Shown: positions 23,798 through 33,468, counted from the first letter of the stretch. The stretch is DNA of 41,125 nt from Bacteroidales bacterium (GCA_020438105.1 JAGQVE010000036.1:1-41125); one strand, 5' to 3'. Notes: a model not told the origin generated them from the letters alone. Program-made: numbers and translations.

Positions 23798-23968
23798 CAA
23801 ACAGGGGTGCCCTTTTGATATATGATGGATGATTTTTGATTTATGACTTTGATTTTTTATTCATCATTTCTCTCTAAATCTTAAATCTGAAATTCAAAAT
23901 CAAATAACGGGCTGAGATCACACTCTTGAACCTGATCCGGGTAATGCCGGCGTAGGGAGGAAAGTTAC
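23798..23968 (+). ncRNA. TPP riboswitch (THI element) with a long P3 insertion
   Basis: Conserved aptamer segments are present in order: ACAGGGGTGCCC (23801-23812), GGGCTGAGAT (23909-23918), CTTGAACCTGATCCGGGTAA (23924-23943) and TGCCGGCGTAGGGA (23945-23958). These bind thiamine pyrophosphate in known THI elements. Between the first two lies about 96 nt of A+T-rich sequence forming an extended, imperfect P3 arm (GATTTTTGATTT on one side, AAATTCAAAATC on the other). Downstream, AGGGA (23954-23958) can pair with TCCCT (23985-23989) just before a T run, hinting at an alternative structure that competes with the aptamer. The switch probably lowers expression of the receptor gene at 24030 when TPP is plentiful. 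Confidence 0.93.
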
Positions 23969-24029
23969 AGGTCCTTTTGGCAATTCCCTTTTTTGGATGA
24001 TGTAAAATCATAACTAAAGATTTATTGCC

Positions 24030-26489
24030 ATGTACAAAAACGATTTTTTAATTAATGTTCTATTTGCTGTTTTGCTACTGGGATCGATCCCTTTATTCGG
24101 GCAAAATGGATTATCCGGGATAATAACCGATAGCGAAACAGGTGAGCCTTTGCCGGGAGCGCATGTTGTTTTGGATGAAACAAATGCGACCACTTCAAAT
24201 CAGGATGGGTTTTATTCATTTAAGGTGATGAACGGTGGTGAACACAGCATCAGGATCAGTTTTGTGGGCTATGCCTCCATCAGCCGTAAAATTGTATTTA
24301 CTGGTCGAAAGATTCTCAATTTTGAACTAACCCCAGCCATATTACTTCGCGATGAAGTAGTGGTAACTGCTACCCGCGCAGGTGAAAATTCACCTACGAC
24401 CTATTCAAACATCAGCAGGGATCAATTAGAGCCGGTAAACCTGGGGCAGGATTTGCCTTTCTTAATTGAAACCTCCCCCTCTGTGGTTGTAACTTCAGAT
24501 GCCGGAGCCGGCGTAGGTTATACCGGAATTCGTATTCGGGGCACCGATATTACACGGATCAATGTTACAGTAAACGGCATTCCGCTCAACGACCCGGAGT
24601 CGCACGGGGTTTGGTTTGTAAATATGCCGGATTTTGCCTCATCACTTGAAAATATTCAAATACAGCGGGGAGTAGGAACATCCGGGAATGGTGCTGCGGC
24701 TTTTGGGGCAACCATTAATATGCAATCTACCCGGCTCAATGCGAAACCCTATGGCGAAATTTCTTCCTCCATTGGATCTTACAATACCTATAAAAACAGT
24801 GTGCGTTTTGGCTCTGGTTTGTTAAATGAGAAGTGGGCAATTGATGGCCGGCTCTCTAAAATATCTTCCGATGGATATATTGACAGGGCCACTTCCGACT
24901 TAAAATCATTTTATATAAGCGGCGCCTATTATGGGGATAAAAGCATGTTGAAAGTAAATGTTTTTAATGGGAATGAAAAAACATACCAGGCCTGGAATGG
25001 GGTTCCTAAAGTGCGCCTTAATGATGACCTGGCCGGTATGCTCCGCTATGAAGAACACTACCTTTATACCTATGATGAAACGGCAGCGATGATCAATTCC
25101 GACAGCCGTACCTATAATTTATATACTTACGAAAATGAAACAGATAATTACCAGCAGGATCATTACCAGCTTTTATATTCACTTGAACCGGCTGAAAACT
25201 GGTACATTAATGCGGCATTGCATTATACCAGAGGGCGTGGATATTATGAGCAATATAAAGAAGATGAAGACTTTGCGGATTATCAGCTTGAAGATGTAAT
25301 TGTTGGGTCAGATACGATATTTAGCACAAATTTAGTAAGACAAAAGTGGCTTGAAAATGATTTTTACGGTATGACCTGGGCCATGCAATATGATAATCAT
25401 AAGCAACTCCAAACCACATTGGGAGGTTCCTGGAATAAATATGACGGGGATCATTTCGGAAAAGTAATTTGGGCCCAATATGCAAGTAACGGGCAGATAA
25501 ATCATGAATGGTATCGCAATTCAGGTAAAAAATCGGATTTCAATATTTATGGTAAAGCTACCTGGGAATTTGCAGCTAATTTGAGGTTATTTGGGGATTT
25601 GCAGTTCAGAAGGATTAATTATCAAATTTCGGGAATACATGATGATTTGCGTGATTTGACTCAGACCCATGAATACAACTTTATAAATCCTAAAGCAGGT
25701 CTGCATTACCACATAAATGAAAGTTCATCGGCTTATGCTTCTGTGGCCGTTGCAAATCGTGAACCTTCACGGGGCAATTTCAGGGATGCCGATCCGGGAG
25801 AGGTACCTAAACCAGAGCGATTGATAGATTATGAATTGGGATATACACGTCAAATCAGGCATTTAGCACTTGAAGCCAATGTTTATTACATGGATTATGA
25901 TGATCAGTTGGTGCTGACTGGAGAAATAAATAATGTGGGTGATCCGGTCATGAGTAATGTGCCCGGGAGTTACCGTTTGGGTGTGGAATTATCAGGAAAG
26001 TGGATTGTTACTGATGATTTAAATTGGGAGGCTAATGTTACAATCAGTAAAAACAAGGTGAAAAATTTTGTATCGTATGTTGATGACTGGGATAATGGCG
26101 GACAGGTGCGGCAGGATTTGGGCGAAACCGACCTTTCATTTTCACCGGCTATAGTGGCCGGAAGCGTTTTACGATATGAACTTGTTAAAGGCTTTACAGT
26201 AAGTTTGATCAGTAATTTTGTAGGAAAGCAATATATCGATAATACCATGGCCGATGAGCGAAGCCTTGATCCATATTTTGTGAATGATCTGCTATTTGAT
26301 TATACATTTTCACCGGCTTTTATGAATCAGATTAGCTTATATGTGAAATTGAATAATTTCCTCAGAGAAGAATATGAAAGCAATGCCTGGGTTTACAGGT
26401 ATTATTATATGGGCGAATATTGGGAAATGGATGGATATTTTCCTCAAGCACCCTTCAATGTGCTGGCAGGTGTAACTTTAAAATTTTAA
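24030..26489 (+). CDS. TonB-dependent outer-membrane receptor under TPP control (thiamine uptake candidate, OMthi-like)
   Basis: An 819-residue outer-membrane protein with a signal peptide (1-25, ending LFGQ). A CarboxypepD_reg-like domain spans ~27-105 (LSGIITDSETGEPLPGAHV), a TonB-box-like DEVVVTATR lies at 108-116, the plug domain follows (GIRIRGTDITRINVTVNGIPLNDPE, IQIQRGVGTSGNGAAAFGATI) and the remainder is a ~22-strand beta barrel ending in a terminal phenylalanine (VTLKF), as barrel proteins usually do. The TPP riboswitch in its leader links it to thiamine: in Bacteroides, TPP-regulated receptors of this kind (OMthi) carry thiamine across the outer membrane. There is no SusD partner and no inner-membrane PnuT or thiamine pyrophosphokinase gene next to it. 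Its stop is 2 bp from the convergent kinase gene. Confidence 0.9.
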   Translation: MYKNDFLINVLFAVLLLGSIPLFGQNGLSGIITDSETGEPLPGAHVVLDETNATTSNQDGFYSFKVMNGGEHSIRISFVGYASISRKIVFTGRKILNFELTPAILLRDEVVVTATRAGENSPTTYSNISRDQLEPVNLGQDLPFLIETSPSVVVTSDAGAGVGYTGIRIRGTDITRINVTVNGIPLNDPESHGVWFVNMPDFASSLENIQIQRGVGTSGNGAAAFGATINMQSTRLNAKPYGEISSSIGSYNTYKNSVRFGSGLLNEKWAIDGRLSKISSDGYIDRATSDLKSFYISGAYYGDKSMLKVNVFNGNEKTYQAWNGVPKVRLNDDLAGMLRYEEHYLYTYDETAAMINSDSRTYNLYTYENETDNYQQDHYQLLYSLEPAENWYINAALHYTRGRGYYEQYKEDEDFADYQLEDVIVGSDTIFSTNLVRQKWLENDFYGMTWAMQYDNHKQLQTTLGGSWNKYDGDHFGKVIWAQYASNGQINHEWYRNSGKKSDFNIYGKATWEFAANLRLFGDLQFRRINYQISGIHDDLRDLTQTHEYNFINPKAGLHYHINESSSAYASVAVANREPSRGNFRDADPGEVPKPERLIDYELGYTRQIRHLALEANVYYMDYDDQLVLTGEINNVGDPVMSNVPGSYRLGVELSGKWIVTDDLNWEANVTISKNKVKNFVSYVDDWDNGGQVRQDLGETDLSFSPAIVAGSVLRYELVKGFTVSLISNFVGKQYIDNTMADERSLDPYFVNDLLFDYTFSPAFMNQISLYVKLNNFLREEYESNAWVYRYYYMGEYWEMDGYFPQAPFNVLAGVTLKF

Positions 26490-26491
26490 AA

Positions 26492-29143
26492 TCAATATAC
26501 CAGTTCCCTGATTTGCTTTTCAATTACATCAATCAACTCCTGCATTTGGAAGGGTTTTGATATAAAGGCATTGCATCCGATTTTTTTCGTTTTCTCTTCG
26601 TCTTCGGTATTGATATATGCTGTTTGAGCAATTATCGGAACCCCGGTATCCATTTTACGAATTTCTGTTGTAGCCTCATAGCCATCCATAACGGGCATTT
26701 TGATATCCATCAAAATCAGATCGGGCATTTGCTTTTTGCAAATTTCCACAGCTTCTTTTCCATTTCTTGCATGAACTATTTTTGCATTGGTATGGCGCAG
26801 TAATTCGCTTAAAACTCTGAAGTTTACCATTTCATCTTCTGCTATCAAAATTGTTTTACCCGTCAGATTAACCGTTTTACTTTTAACACGGGTCGCCTCT
26901 TTACGCATGCCATTAACCACTGATTTATAGGGTATTGTAAAATGAAATGCAGAGCCTTTGCCAGGGATTGATTTTAACCAGATTTTGCCTCCAAGTAGCT
27001 CAATATAACCCTTGGTAATGGCGAGGCCCAGACCGGTTCCTCCGTATTTCCTTGTTGTACCTTGCTCCACCTGCCAAAACCGGCTGAAAACTTTTTGCTG
27101 TAATTCAGGTTTTATACCGATTCCAGTATCTTTAATACAAAATTCAAGATCGCTATTGTTTAATATGTAACTGACATTTATTGAACCGGTATGGGTAAAT
27201 TTAAATGCATTGTTGATCAGATTAGAAAGTACCTGCCTGAATTTTGTGATATCGGTCATTATCAAGGCATCTTCGTCTGATAGATTTTTTTCTATTTTAA
27301 AATCAATCCCTGAGCCTTTTGCTTTTGTTTGATTTAACAGATAAAACTCGTCGAGCAATTCGTTCATTTTAAGCGCCTGATAAACCACTTTTTCCTGGTT
27401 GGTCTCAAGACTCGACATGGTAATAATATCCTGAATTATGCTAAGCAGTTGTTTGCTTGAATTAATTACAATTTCTGCAAATTCTTTGGTTTTATCTTTT
27501 GATAAACTTTCATCGGTTAACATTTCAGCAAACCCAATGATCCCATTCATGGGTGTTCTTATCTCATGCGACATATTTTGCAGAAATACTGTTTTTAGTT
27601 TATCGCTTTCTTCAGCTCTTTCCTTAGCAGCTTGCAGCTCTACCATAATTTGCTTTCGATCGGTAATATCCCTGAAAATGCCAAATGAACCAATAACATT
27701 TACGTTTTCATCAAGCCTTGGTGAGGCGGTTACCAACAAATGCCTGATCTCCCCGTCCGGCCTCCTGATTGATAATTCATAAGTTGATCGTTTGCCCTGA
27801 AGTCGTTTTTTCCCTTCACTTTCCAGTTTTTCCTGATCATCCTGAATTATAAAATCCACAAGTGATTTATTAATTAATCCATTTTTTCTAACACCGAATA
27901 AGTTCTCGGCTGCGGGATTTGCAAAGCTTATGATCTCCTCAGTACTTGCAACCAAAATTCCTTCACCTTGATTGATGATTAGTTCCCGGTATTTTTTCTC
28001 ACTTTTTATTAGTGCTTTTTCGGCAAGTTTCCGTTGCGATATATCCCTTATCGCGGTGTACATTACATTCAGGCTTTTATCTTCCATTATTTTCGACTGA
28101 ATCTCACATGGAAAGGTTCTTCCATCCTTACACAAGGCTCTTGCCTCATAGGATTTATTGTATTTGGATTCAATTTTTTGGGCAATATTTTCACGTGAGT
28201 TTTTATCCACAAGTTCTATAATTGGTTTGCCAATTATTTCCTGCAGACTATAGCCAAATATTTTATTTGCCGTTTGGTTTTGATTGATGCATATGCCGTT
28301 TTCAGAAATGAAAATTGCTTCAAATGTGGCGGCCGAAAGCATTTGATATCTTTTTTCACTTTCATGTAAATCATCCTGTGCCCTTTTTTTATCAGTGATA
28401 TCTTCCTGAATCTCAACAAACTTAATGATTTTTGTGGATTCGTCTTTAATAGCTGAAATGGTGGCATTTACCCAAAAGCTTTCCCCATTTTTTTTGATAT
28501 TTCTGAACTGTCCATTCCATTCTTCTCCTTTTTTAATAGTATTCCAAAGTTGTGCATAAAAGGTTGGAGGATGTTCATTTGATCGAAGTATCCTGGGTTT
28601 TTTACCGATAACCTCTGAAAGTGTATATCCCGTAATTTCTTCAAATTTAGGGTTTACATAATCAATATTCCCTTCGCTATCGGTGATTAATATTGAAACA
28701 GGGGCATGCTCAACTGCTGCTGAAAGAGTTTTGATTTTACTTTCAGCCATTTGTTTTTTAATTTGTTCGTTTTTTACTGAAAGCGCATTTTTAACAGCAG
28801 TTGGTAAACGGAATAACCGTTCTTTCACCACGTAATCCCAGGAGCCAGCTTTGATTGAATCGGCTGCGGTTTCTTCAGTAAGCGAACCTGTTACAATTAT
28901 AAAAGGAATATTATCGTTTGTACTTTTCAGGTCTTCCAGGGCGGAGAGTCCGTTGTACTGGGGTAATCTGTAATCGGAAAGGATAATATCAGGCTTGAAA
29001 AGGACGATCTGTTTCAAATAATCGATCCGGTTATCGACACGAATAAGATCAAAGGCTTGATTAAGTGATGACCTTAATTCAATTTCTACCAATTCCGCGT
29101 CATTCAGATTATCCTCCAACAGGAGAATTTTCAATTTTTTCAT
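26492..29143 (-). CDS. Soluble hybrid histidine kinase: REC-PAS-PAS-PAS-HisKA-HATPase-REC
   Basis: An 883-residue cytoplasmic signalling protein with no membrane segment. An N-terminal receiver (1-120, phosphoacceptor Asp57 in ILSDYRLP) precedes three PAS domains with PAC tails (~135-255, ~262-375, ~383-498). HisKA follows with His526 in NMSHEIRTPMNG, then HATPase_c (~630-742: NLINNAFKFT, KDTGIGI, GGTGLGL). A C-terminal receiver (~763-880, Asp813 in LMDIKMPVMDG) ends the chain. A receiver at both ends suggests input from one phosphorelay and output to another. The signal read by the PAS domains cannot be told from sequence. No DNA-binding response regulator is nearby. A second PAS kinase lies 191 bp upstream on the same strand but has its own putative promoter. 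Confidence 0.92.
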   Translation of the reverse strand: MKKLKILLLEDNLNDAELVEIELRSSLNQAFDLIRVDNRIDYLKQIVLFKPDIILSDYRLPQYNGLSALEDLKSTNDNIPFIIVTGSLTEETAADSIKAGSWDYVVKERLFRLPTAVKNALSVKNEQIKKQMAESKIKTLSAAVEHAPVSILITDSEGNIDYVNPKFEEITGYTLSEVIGKKPRILRSNEHPPTFYAQLWNTIKKGEEWNGQFRNIKKNGESFWVNATISAIKDESTKIIKFVEIQEDITDKKRAQDDLHESEKRYQMLSAATFEAIFISENGICINQNQTANKIFGYSLQEIIGKPIIELVDKNSRENIAQKIESKYNKSYEARALCKDGRTFPCEIQSKIMEDKSLNVMYTAIRDISQRKLAEKALIKSEKKYRELIINQGEGILVASTEEIISFANPAAENLFGVRKNGLINKSLVDFIIQDDQEKLESEGKKRLQGKRSTYELSIRRPDGEIRHLLVTASPRLDENVNVIGSFGIFRDITDRKQIMVELQAAKERAEESDKLKTVFLQNMSHEIRTPMNGIIGFAEMLTDESLSKDKTKEFAEIVINSSKQLLSIIQDIITMSSLETNQEKVVYQALKMNELLDEFYLLNQTKAKGSGIDFKIEKNLSDEDALIMTDITKFRQVLSNLINNAFKFTHTGSINVSYILNNSDLEFCIKDTGIGIKPELQQKVFSRFWQVEQGTTRKYGGTGLGLAITKGYIELLGGKIWLKSIPGKGSAFHFTIPYKSVVNGMRKEATRVKSKTVNLTGKTILIAEDEMVNFRVLSELLRHTNAKIVHARNGKEAVEICKKQMPDLILMDIKMPVMDGYEATTEIRKMDTGVPIIAQTAYINTEDEEKTKKIGCNAFISKPFQMQELIDVIEKQIRELVY

Positions 29144-29204
29144 AATTTCGATTTTTTGGCATTTTTCTAAGCCAATGGGTTTTTATTCGATTCGGGAAAA
29201 GACA

Positions 29205-29235
29205 CAAATTTAATTGAAAATGTTTACAAAAGCAA
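29205..29235 (-). promoter_or_regulatory. Putative promoter for the hybrid kinase (TTG, 20 nt, TAAATTTG on the minus strand)
   Basis: On the minus strand TTG (29235-29233) is followed after 20 nt by TAAATTTG (29212-29205), an exact TAnnTTTG box at standard spacing. The start codon at 29143 is 61 nt further on. This argues that the two adjacent kinases can be expressed separately. Confidence 0.5.
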
Positions 29236-29334
29236 TTTTCAATTTGTAAACGGCTTATTCATCTTATACTTCATATTGAGCAGTGTGTTTCGGGTGCGAT
29301 GTATTTGTTGTTCAAATACGATTAACTGCCTTGA

Positions 29335-31698
29335 TTAAACAAGTGGTAAGCTAAATGTGAAAGCCGCGCCTTTGTCAACAGCAGCATTTACCCATATTGT
29401 ACCACCATGTTTCTGAATTATCCGTTTCACGTTAGCGAGTCCTATTCCTGCTCCCTCAAATTCCGCTTCGGAATGCAGACGCTGAAATACATTGAAAAGT
29501 TTATCGGCATATTTTAGATCAAAGCCAACACCATTGTCAGATACACAAACCTTAAACATATTATCAATCACCTCACTGCTAATACTGATTATAGCTGTGG
29601 TTTTTGTTCTGGTAAATTTTATGGCATTGGAGATAAGATTTTCCAGTGCTGATTTTATTAAACTTCGGTCGCCATATACTTCGCCCTCGCAATTGAATTC
29701 CCAGGAAATTATACGGCCCTCAGTTTCCGGATTGATTTCTTCAATCACTTCCTTAACAAGGGCTTTAAATATGAAACTGGATTTAATTAGTTCTCTCCTG
29801 CTAATTCTCGAAAAGGTAAGCAGGTCGTTAATCATTTGATGCATTCGATCAGAGGCCCGATAAATTTTCTCAAAATAACGTTCACTTTCATTAGTATTGT
29901 TTTGCTGATCTCTGGATAGCATTTTTACAAAACCATCAATATGTCGAAGCGGGGATCTTAAATCATGTGATATACTATATGCAAAGGCTTCCAAATCCTG
30001 ATTTGCTTCCTCAAGTTCTGCGGTGCGCTTTCGAACCCGGCCTTCTAATTGCTCATTGAGTTCTATAATTTTAACCTGTGCTTGCCGTGCTTCTGTTATA
30101 TCTTCACCTATGCTTGTTATAATTGTACTATGGTTATCGCTGTCATTAAAAACCGTTTGATTCCATTTTACCCATCTTCGTTGTTTGTTTTTGGTTAAAA
30201 TTTGATTTTCGAAATAGTTGGTTGTCATTTTTCCATCAAAAAGCTGGTCGTAGAATTTGGATCTAATCCGGTTCTGATCTTCCCGCGGAATAAATATTTC
30301 AAACCAGTTTTTCCCAAGTATTTCTGTTTGTTCGTACCCAGTAACTGCTGTGAAATATTCATTGCAAAAAACAATACTTCCATCCGTTGTAATAGTCACC
30401 GTAATTAACTTAATATTTTCGAGTAAATTTCTGAACCTGGCCTCACTTTCCATGAGAACACGGCGGATTGATCGCTGCTCTGTAACATCCCTGGTAACAC
30501 CCACCAGCCCTATAAATTCTTTTTTGTGATTAAAAATAGGGGTGATCATAACCTCGGCCCAAACCGTATTTCCGTTTTTACACCGGTGTTTAAATTCAGT
30601 AGTTACTTTTTCTTTGTGACCTTCAAGAATGTTTCGTAGGAATTTGTTAATAAGGGTTTTTGCATTTTCGATGGACTCGGGATGCAAAATCGAAGTAATT
30701 TCAGTTCCAATAATTTCCTCTGCGGTAAATCCGGTTAATTTGGTAATAGAAGGGCTTATATAATTGTATAAAAGTGAAGGTCCTGTTTTCCAAATAATAT
30801 CTCCAGTATTCTCAGCCATTAACCTGTATTGATTTTCACTTTTTCGCAGGTTCTCCTCCGCCAATCTGAATGCTGTAATATCTATAATGAATCCTTCCAG
30901 ATACGAATCTCCGGGTTTTTTAATGAGCTTGCCGTTTTCCCAAACCCACCTCTCATTTCCGTCCTTATGAATAATTCTATAAGTAACATCAAAGGGTTTG
31001 TTAGCACTTATGCTATGTTGAACCGAGTTCCAGATAATTGACCGGTATTCCTCAGCAATAATCGATTCAAAATCAATTTTATCGGTAAGTTCTTCTGCTG
31101 AATAGCCCGTTAAATTATAAGCTCCTTCACTTACATAGTACATTTTATAACCCGCCTTGTTTTCACATTGATAAACCATTCCAGGTAAATTATCATAAAT
31201 TGATTTCAGGTCAAGGGGGATATTCCTTGTTTTGTTTCCTTCTTTATTCTCAATTGATTCCCGAACTACAATTATTAATTCTAAATTATCTGCCGCGAGT
31301 GCTCCGTTTACGGGAATGCAATCTATTTCAAGCCATTGAACATTTTTACCATGATATATAAATCCGATATTGATATTCATTTCAGCGTTACCGCTTTGAA
31401 TAACCTTTGTAATAGGATGGTCTGTTTCAGAAAATATCTTTCTGTCATTGTTAAACAATATGAGCTCGGCATTATCAGGTGGAAGTGGAAAATATTCTTT
31501 TAAACGGTCATGGAATAGCTGCTTTGCTCCATTTGTAATATGAAGAATAGCACCTGAATTGTTAACTAAAATCAGGTTGTCGTTACTGCTTTTTAAAAAC
31601 AAATCAAAAAAATCATGCTCCGGTTTTCCCGGAACAGGCTTTAGTGAATTGCTCGCATGTAAATCTTCGATCTTTGGGGTCTGCTTTTTAAAAATCAT
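29335..31698 (-). CDS. Soluble PAS-domain sensor histidine kinase (four PAS, HisKA, HATPase)
   Basis: A 787-residue cytoplasmic kinase without membrane helices. Four PAS-like domains span ~30-150, ~163-280, ~285-408 and ~415-535; those after the first end in PAC motifs such as VTRDVTEQ and GEDITEAR. A coiled-coil linker (~540-570, rich in E, L and R) leads to HisKA with His578 in SISHDLRSPLRHIDGF, the phytochrome-like kinase subtype, and to HATPase_c (~675-787: ALENLISNAIKFT, DNGVGFD, GAGIGLANVK). It has no receiver, so it must act on a separate response regulator, none of which is encoded here. The neighbouring hybrid kinase carries two receivers and could be a partner; that is inference. 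Confidence 0.92.
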   Translation of the reverse strand: MIFKKQTPKIEDLHASNSLKPVPGKPEHDFFDLFLKSSNDNLILVNNSGAILHITNGAKQLFHDRLKEYFPLPPDNAELILFNNDRKIFSETDHPITKVIQSGNAEMNINIGFIYHGKNVQWLEIDCIPVNGALAADNLELIIVVRESIENKEGNKTRNIPLDLKSIYDNLPGMVYQCENKAGYKMYYVSEGAYNLTGYSAEELTDKIDFESIIAEEYRSIIWNSVQHSISANKPFDVTYRIIHKDGNERWVWENGKLIKKPGDSYLEGFIIDITAFRLAEENLRKSENQYRLMAENTGDIIWKTGPSLLYNYISPSITKLTGFTAEEIIGTEITSILHPESIENAKTLINKFLRNILEGHKEKVTTEFKHRCKNGNTVWAEVMITPIFNHKKEFIGLVGVTRDVTEQRSIRRVLMESEARFRNLLENIKLITVTITTDGSIVFCNEYFTAVTGYEQTEILGKNWFEIFIPREDQNRIRSKFYDQLFDGKMTTNYFENQILTKNKQRRWVKWNQTVFNDSDNHSTIITSIGEDITEARQAQVKIIELNEQLEGRVRKRTAELEEANQDLEAFAYSISHDLRSPLRHIDGFVKMLSRDQQNNTNESERYFEKIYRASDRMHQMINDLLTFSRISRRELIKSSFIFKALVKEVIEEINPETEGRIISWEFNCEGEVYGDRSLIKSALENLISNAIKFTRTKTTAIISISSEVIDNMFKVCVSDNGVGFDLKYADKLFNVFQRLHSEAEFEGAGIGLANVKRIIQKHGGTIWVNAAVDKGAAFTFSLPLV

Positions 31699-31744
31699 AT
31701 TTGGGTTTTGCAGATGCAGAACAATCTATATTATACTGAAACCT

Positions 31745-31752
31745 CAAATTTA
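31745..31752 (-). promoter_or_regulatory. Exact -7 box TAAATTTG for the PAS kinase (minus strand)
   Basis: The minus strand reads TAAATTTG, an exact TAnnTTTG match, with 46 nt between it and the start codon at 31698. A TTG at the expected -33 spacing is not clear. Confidence 0.35.
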
Positions 31753-31826
31753 TAAAAAAATATACAAAAGTAAAATTTGGTAGTTTGTTAATACTTTTAT
31801 TCAGCTTAATAATGTTTTGGTTGTCA

Positions 31827-33335
31827 TTATTTTGTGACCATTACTTTTGCAGTGTAAATCCTACTATCGTTTACTATTTGAACTAAATATAGCCCATTTT
31901 TGAAGGATGATAAACTGATTCTTGCCGGTTGGGACGAGTTTATTTGTTTTTTAAATACTAATTGCCCTGTCGCTGAAAATATTGAAACTTCATGATTTGA
32001 ATAAGTTCTAGCTTCATTATTCAATACCAAAAAACCGTTACTAATAAAAGCCTGCCACGCAGGTGTTGTTATTTGATCCGGAATATGATTTATAAGCAGC
32101 TCAATTTCTACCAGCAGATTTTCATCATCCACTTCAGCCGTTCCCTGAACAAGAAAATAACCTTCCTTTAAAACCGTATAAGAATAACTTCCGGGTAAAA
32201 ATCCACTGAATGTGGTTTGACCGGTTTCATCGGTGTAATGAATGATCCCGCCCATATTAACCAGGGCACTGTCGATGGGGTCTCCTCCCGGATTTTCGGT
32301 GACGAGATAGGTTATATCATAATAAACAATTGGCGAAAAAATAACTTCTTCAGTCACGTCGACATCGGTTATTACAACCTGTCCGGATGCATCGTAATAT
32401 TCGTCGTTTGTAACTTCATAAGGATAAACACCCGGATCATAATTGGAATAAAGGGCCTCACCCGCTTCATTTGTAAGTTTTACATTTCCCGAGAGGTTTA
32501 CTTCGGCACCCTCCACCGGATTTAACGTAAGTTCGTCAGTTACCATAAAAAGAATGTCAAATCCTGATTCACATACTTCTGACTCAATCCATTCATTTCC
32601 GGTCATATTTACAAGATTTCCATTGTAGTTGCCAAAATAGTCTGGTAATTCAAGTCCTTCGGTTTGGTTGAAGTTGTAATAGGCGATCAGGTTATCAACC
32701 AAAGATGGATCACCGCTGATACATTGATATTCCTGGATTTCAGCCTGTGAGAGGGCCTTATCCCAAAAGCTAACCTCATCTACCTTGCCATCCATATAAA
32801 AGTCATTATCGAGATAATCAAGCGAACCGATGGTGACCTCATAATTTGGATAATCAATCGTTCCGGATGCATTCACCGAGGCATCAAGGACCCCGTTATA
32901 ATAAAACCGCAATTGCTCGCCATCATAAGTTACAGCCATGTGCTGCCATTCATTGGGTGCCACCTGCGTAGTTGATCCCGAATTGATGCTGAATTGCCCG
33001 GCATTGGTAGTAATTCTGATTTCGAGGTTAGTCCCATTTAACTGAACAATGTAAAAGTCACAAATCCCTTCGTTTTTTATTCCAAAATAACCGTCAAAGT
33101 CGGGCCAAACACAGTTGCCGTTTTCAGGATAAACCCAGCCACACATCGAAAAAGAATTTAGTCCGGCGAATATGCCGGTGCCATTGGGAATGGCCACATA
33201 ATCATCCATTCCATCAAATTCGAGTGCATTACTCACCGCTTTTACCATTTTTGTAGTAACAGGTGCTGATGTTTGCGCGAAGGAGGTGATTGAAATTACA
33301 ATTAGTAAAACAACAAGGGTGGTAATCTTTTTCAT
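31827..33335 (-). CDS. Secreted LamG-domain protein with regulatory-like repeats and T9SS type A sorting domain
   Basis: A 502-residue exported protein. After the signal peptide (1-21, ending FAQ) a LamG/concanavalin-like domain covers ~37-230 (ALEFDGMDDYVAIP, FSMCGWVYPENG, WQHMAVTYDGEQLRFYYNG, YMDGKVDEVSFWDKALS). Two ~80-residue beta-sandwich repeats follow (~255-340 and ~341-415), of carboxypeptidase-regulatory or PEGA-like type (VEGAEVNLSG, TNEAGEALYS; IDSALVNMGG, TDETGQTTFS). The last ~75 residues are a T9SS sorting domain (NHEVSIFSATGQLVF, FKNGLYLVQI, KVMVTK). LamG domains usually bind glycans or proteins, so a surface adhesin is likely. It is a single-gene transcript by spacing. Confidence 0.85.
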   Translation of the reverse strand: MKKITTLVVLLIVISITSFAQTSAPVTTKMVKAVSNALEFDGMDDYVAIPNGTGIFAGLNSFSMCGWVYPENGNCVWPDFDGYFGIKNEGICDFYIVQLNGTNLEIRITTNAGQFSINSGSTTQVAPNEWQHMAVTYDGEQLRFYYNGVLDASVNASGTIDYPNYEVTIGSLDYLDNDFYMDGKVDEVSFWDKALSQAEIQEYQCISGDPSLVDNLIAYYNFNQTEGLELPDYFGNYNGNLVNMTGNEWIESEVCESGFDILFMVTDELTLNPVEGAEVNLSGNVKLTNEAGEALYSNYDPGVYPYEVTNDEYYDASGQVVITDVDVTEEVIFSPIVYYDITYLVTENPGGDPIDSALVNMGGIIHYTDETGQTTFSGFLPGSYSYTVLKEGYFLVQGTAEVDDENLLVEIELLINHIPDQITTPAWQAFISNGFLVLNNEARTYSNHEVSIFSATGQLVFKKQINSSQPARISLSSFKNGLYLVQIVNDSRIYTAKVMVTK

Positions 33336-33359
33336 GAGTGATCAGTATTAGTAATGCAT

Positions 33360-33367
33360 TAAAATTA
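33360..33367 (-). promoter_or_regulatory. Possible -7 box TAATTTTA for the LamG protein gene (minus strand)
   Basis: The minus strand reads TAATTTTA, one mismatch to TAnnTTTG, 24 nt before the start codon at 33335. Confidence 0.3.
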
Positions 33368-33468
33368 CTAAAAAGATTATCACAGATCAGTTAAAAAATT
33401 TTTTTCTAATTTATCTGTTATTTCCTGATTAAGGTCGGTGTAGCAATGTAAACCGTTTATAAAAACGC

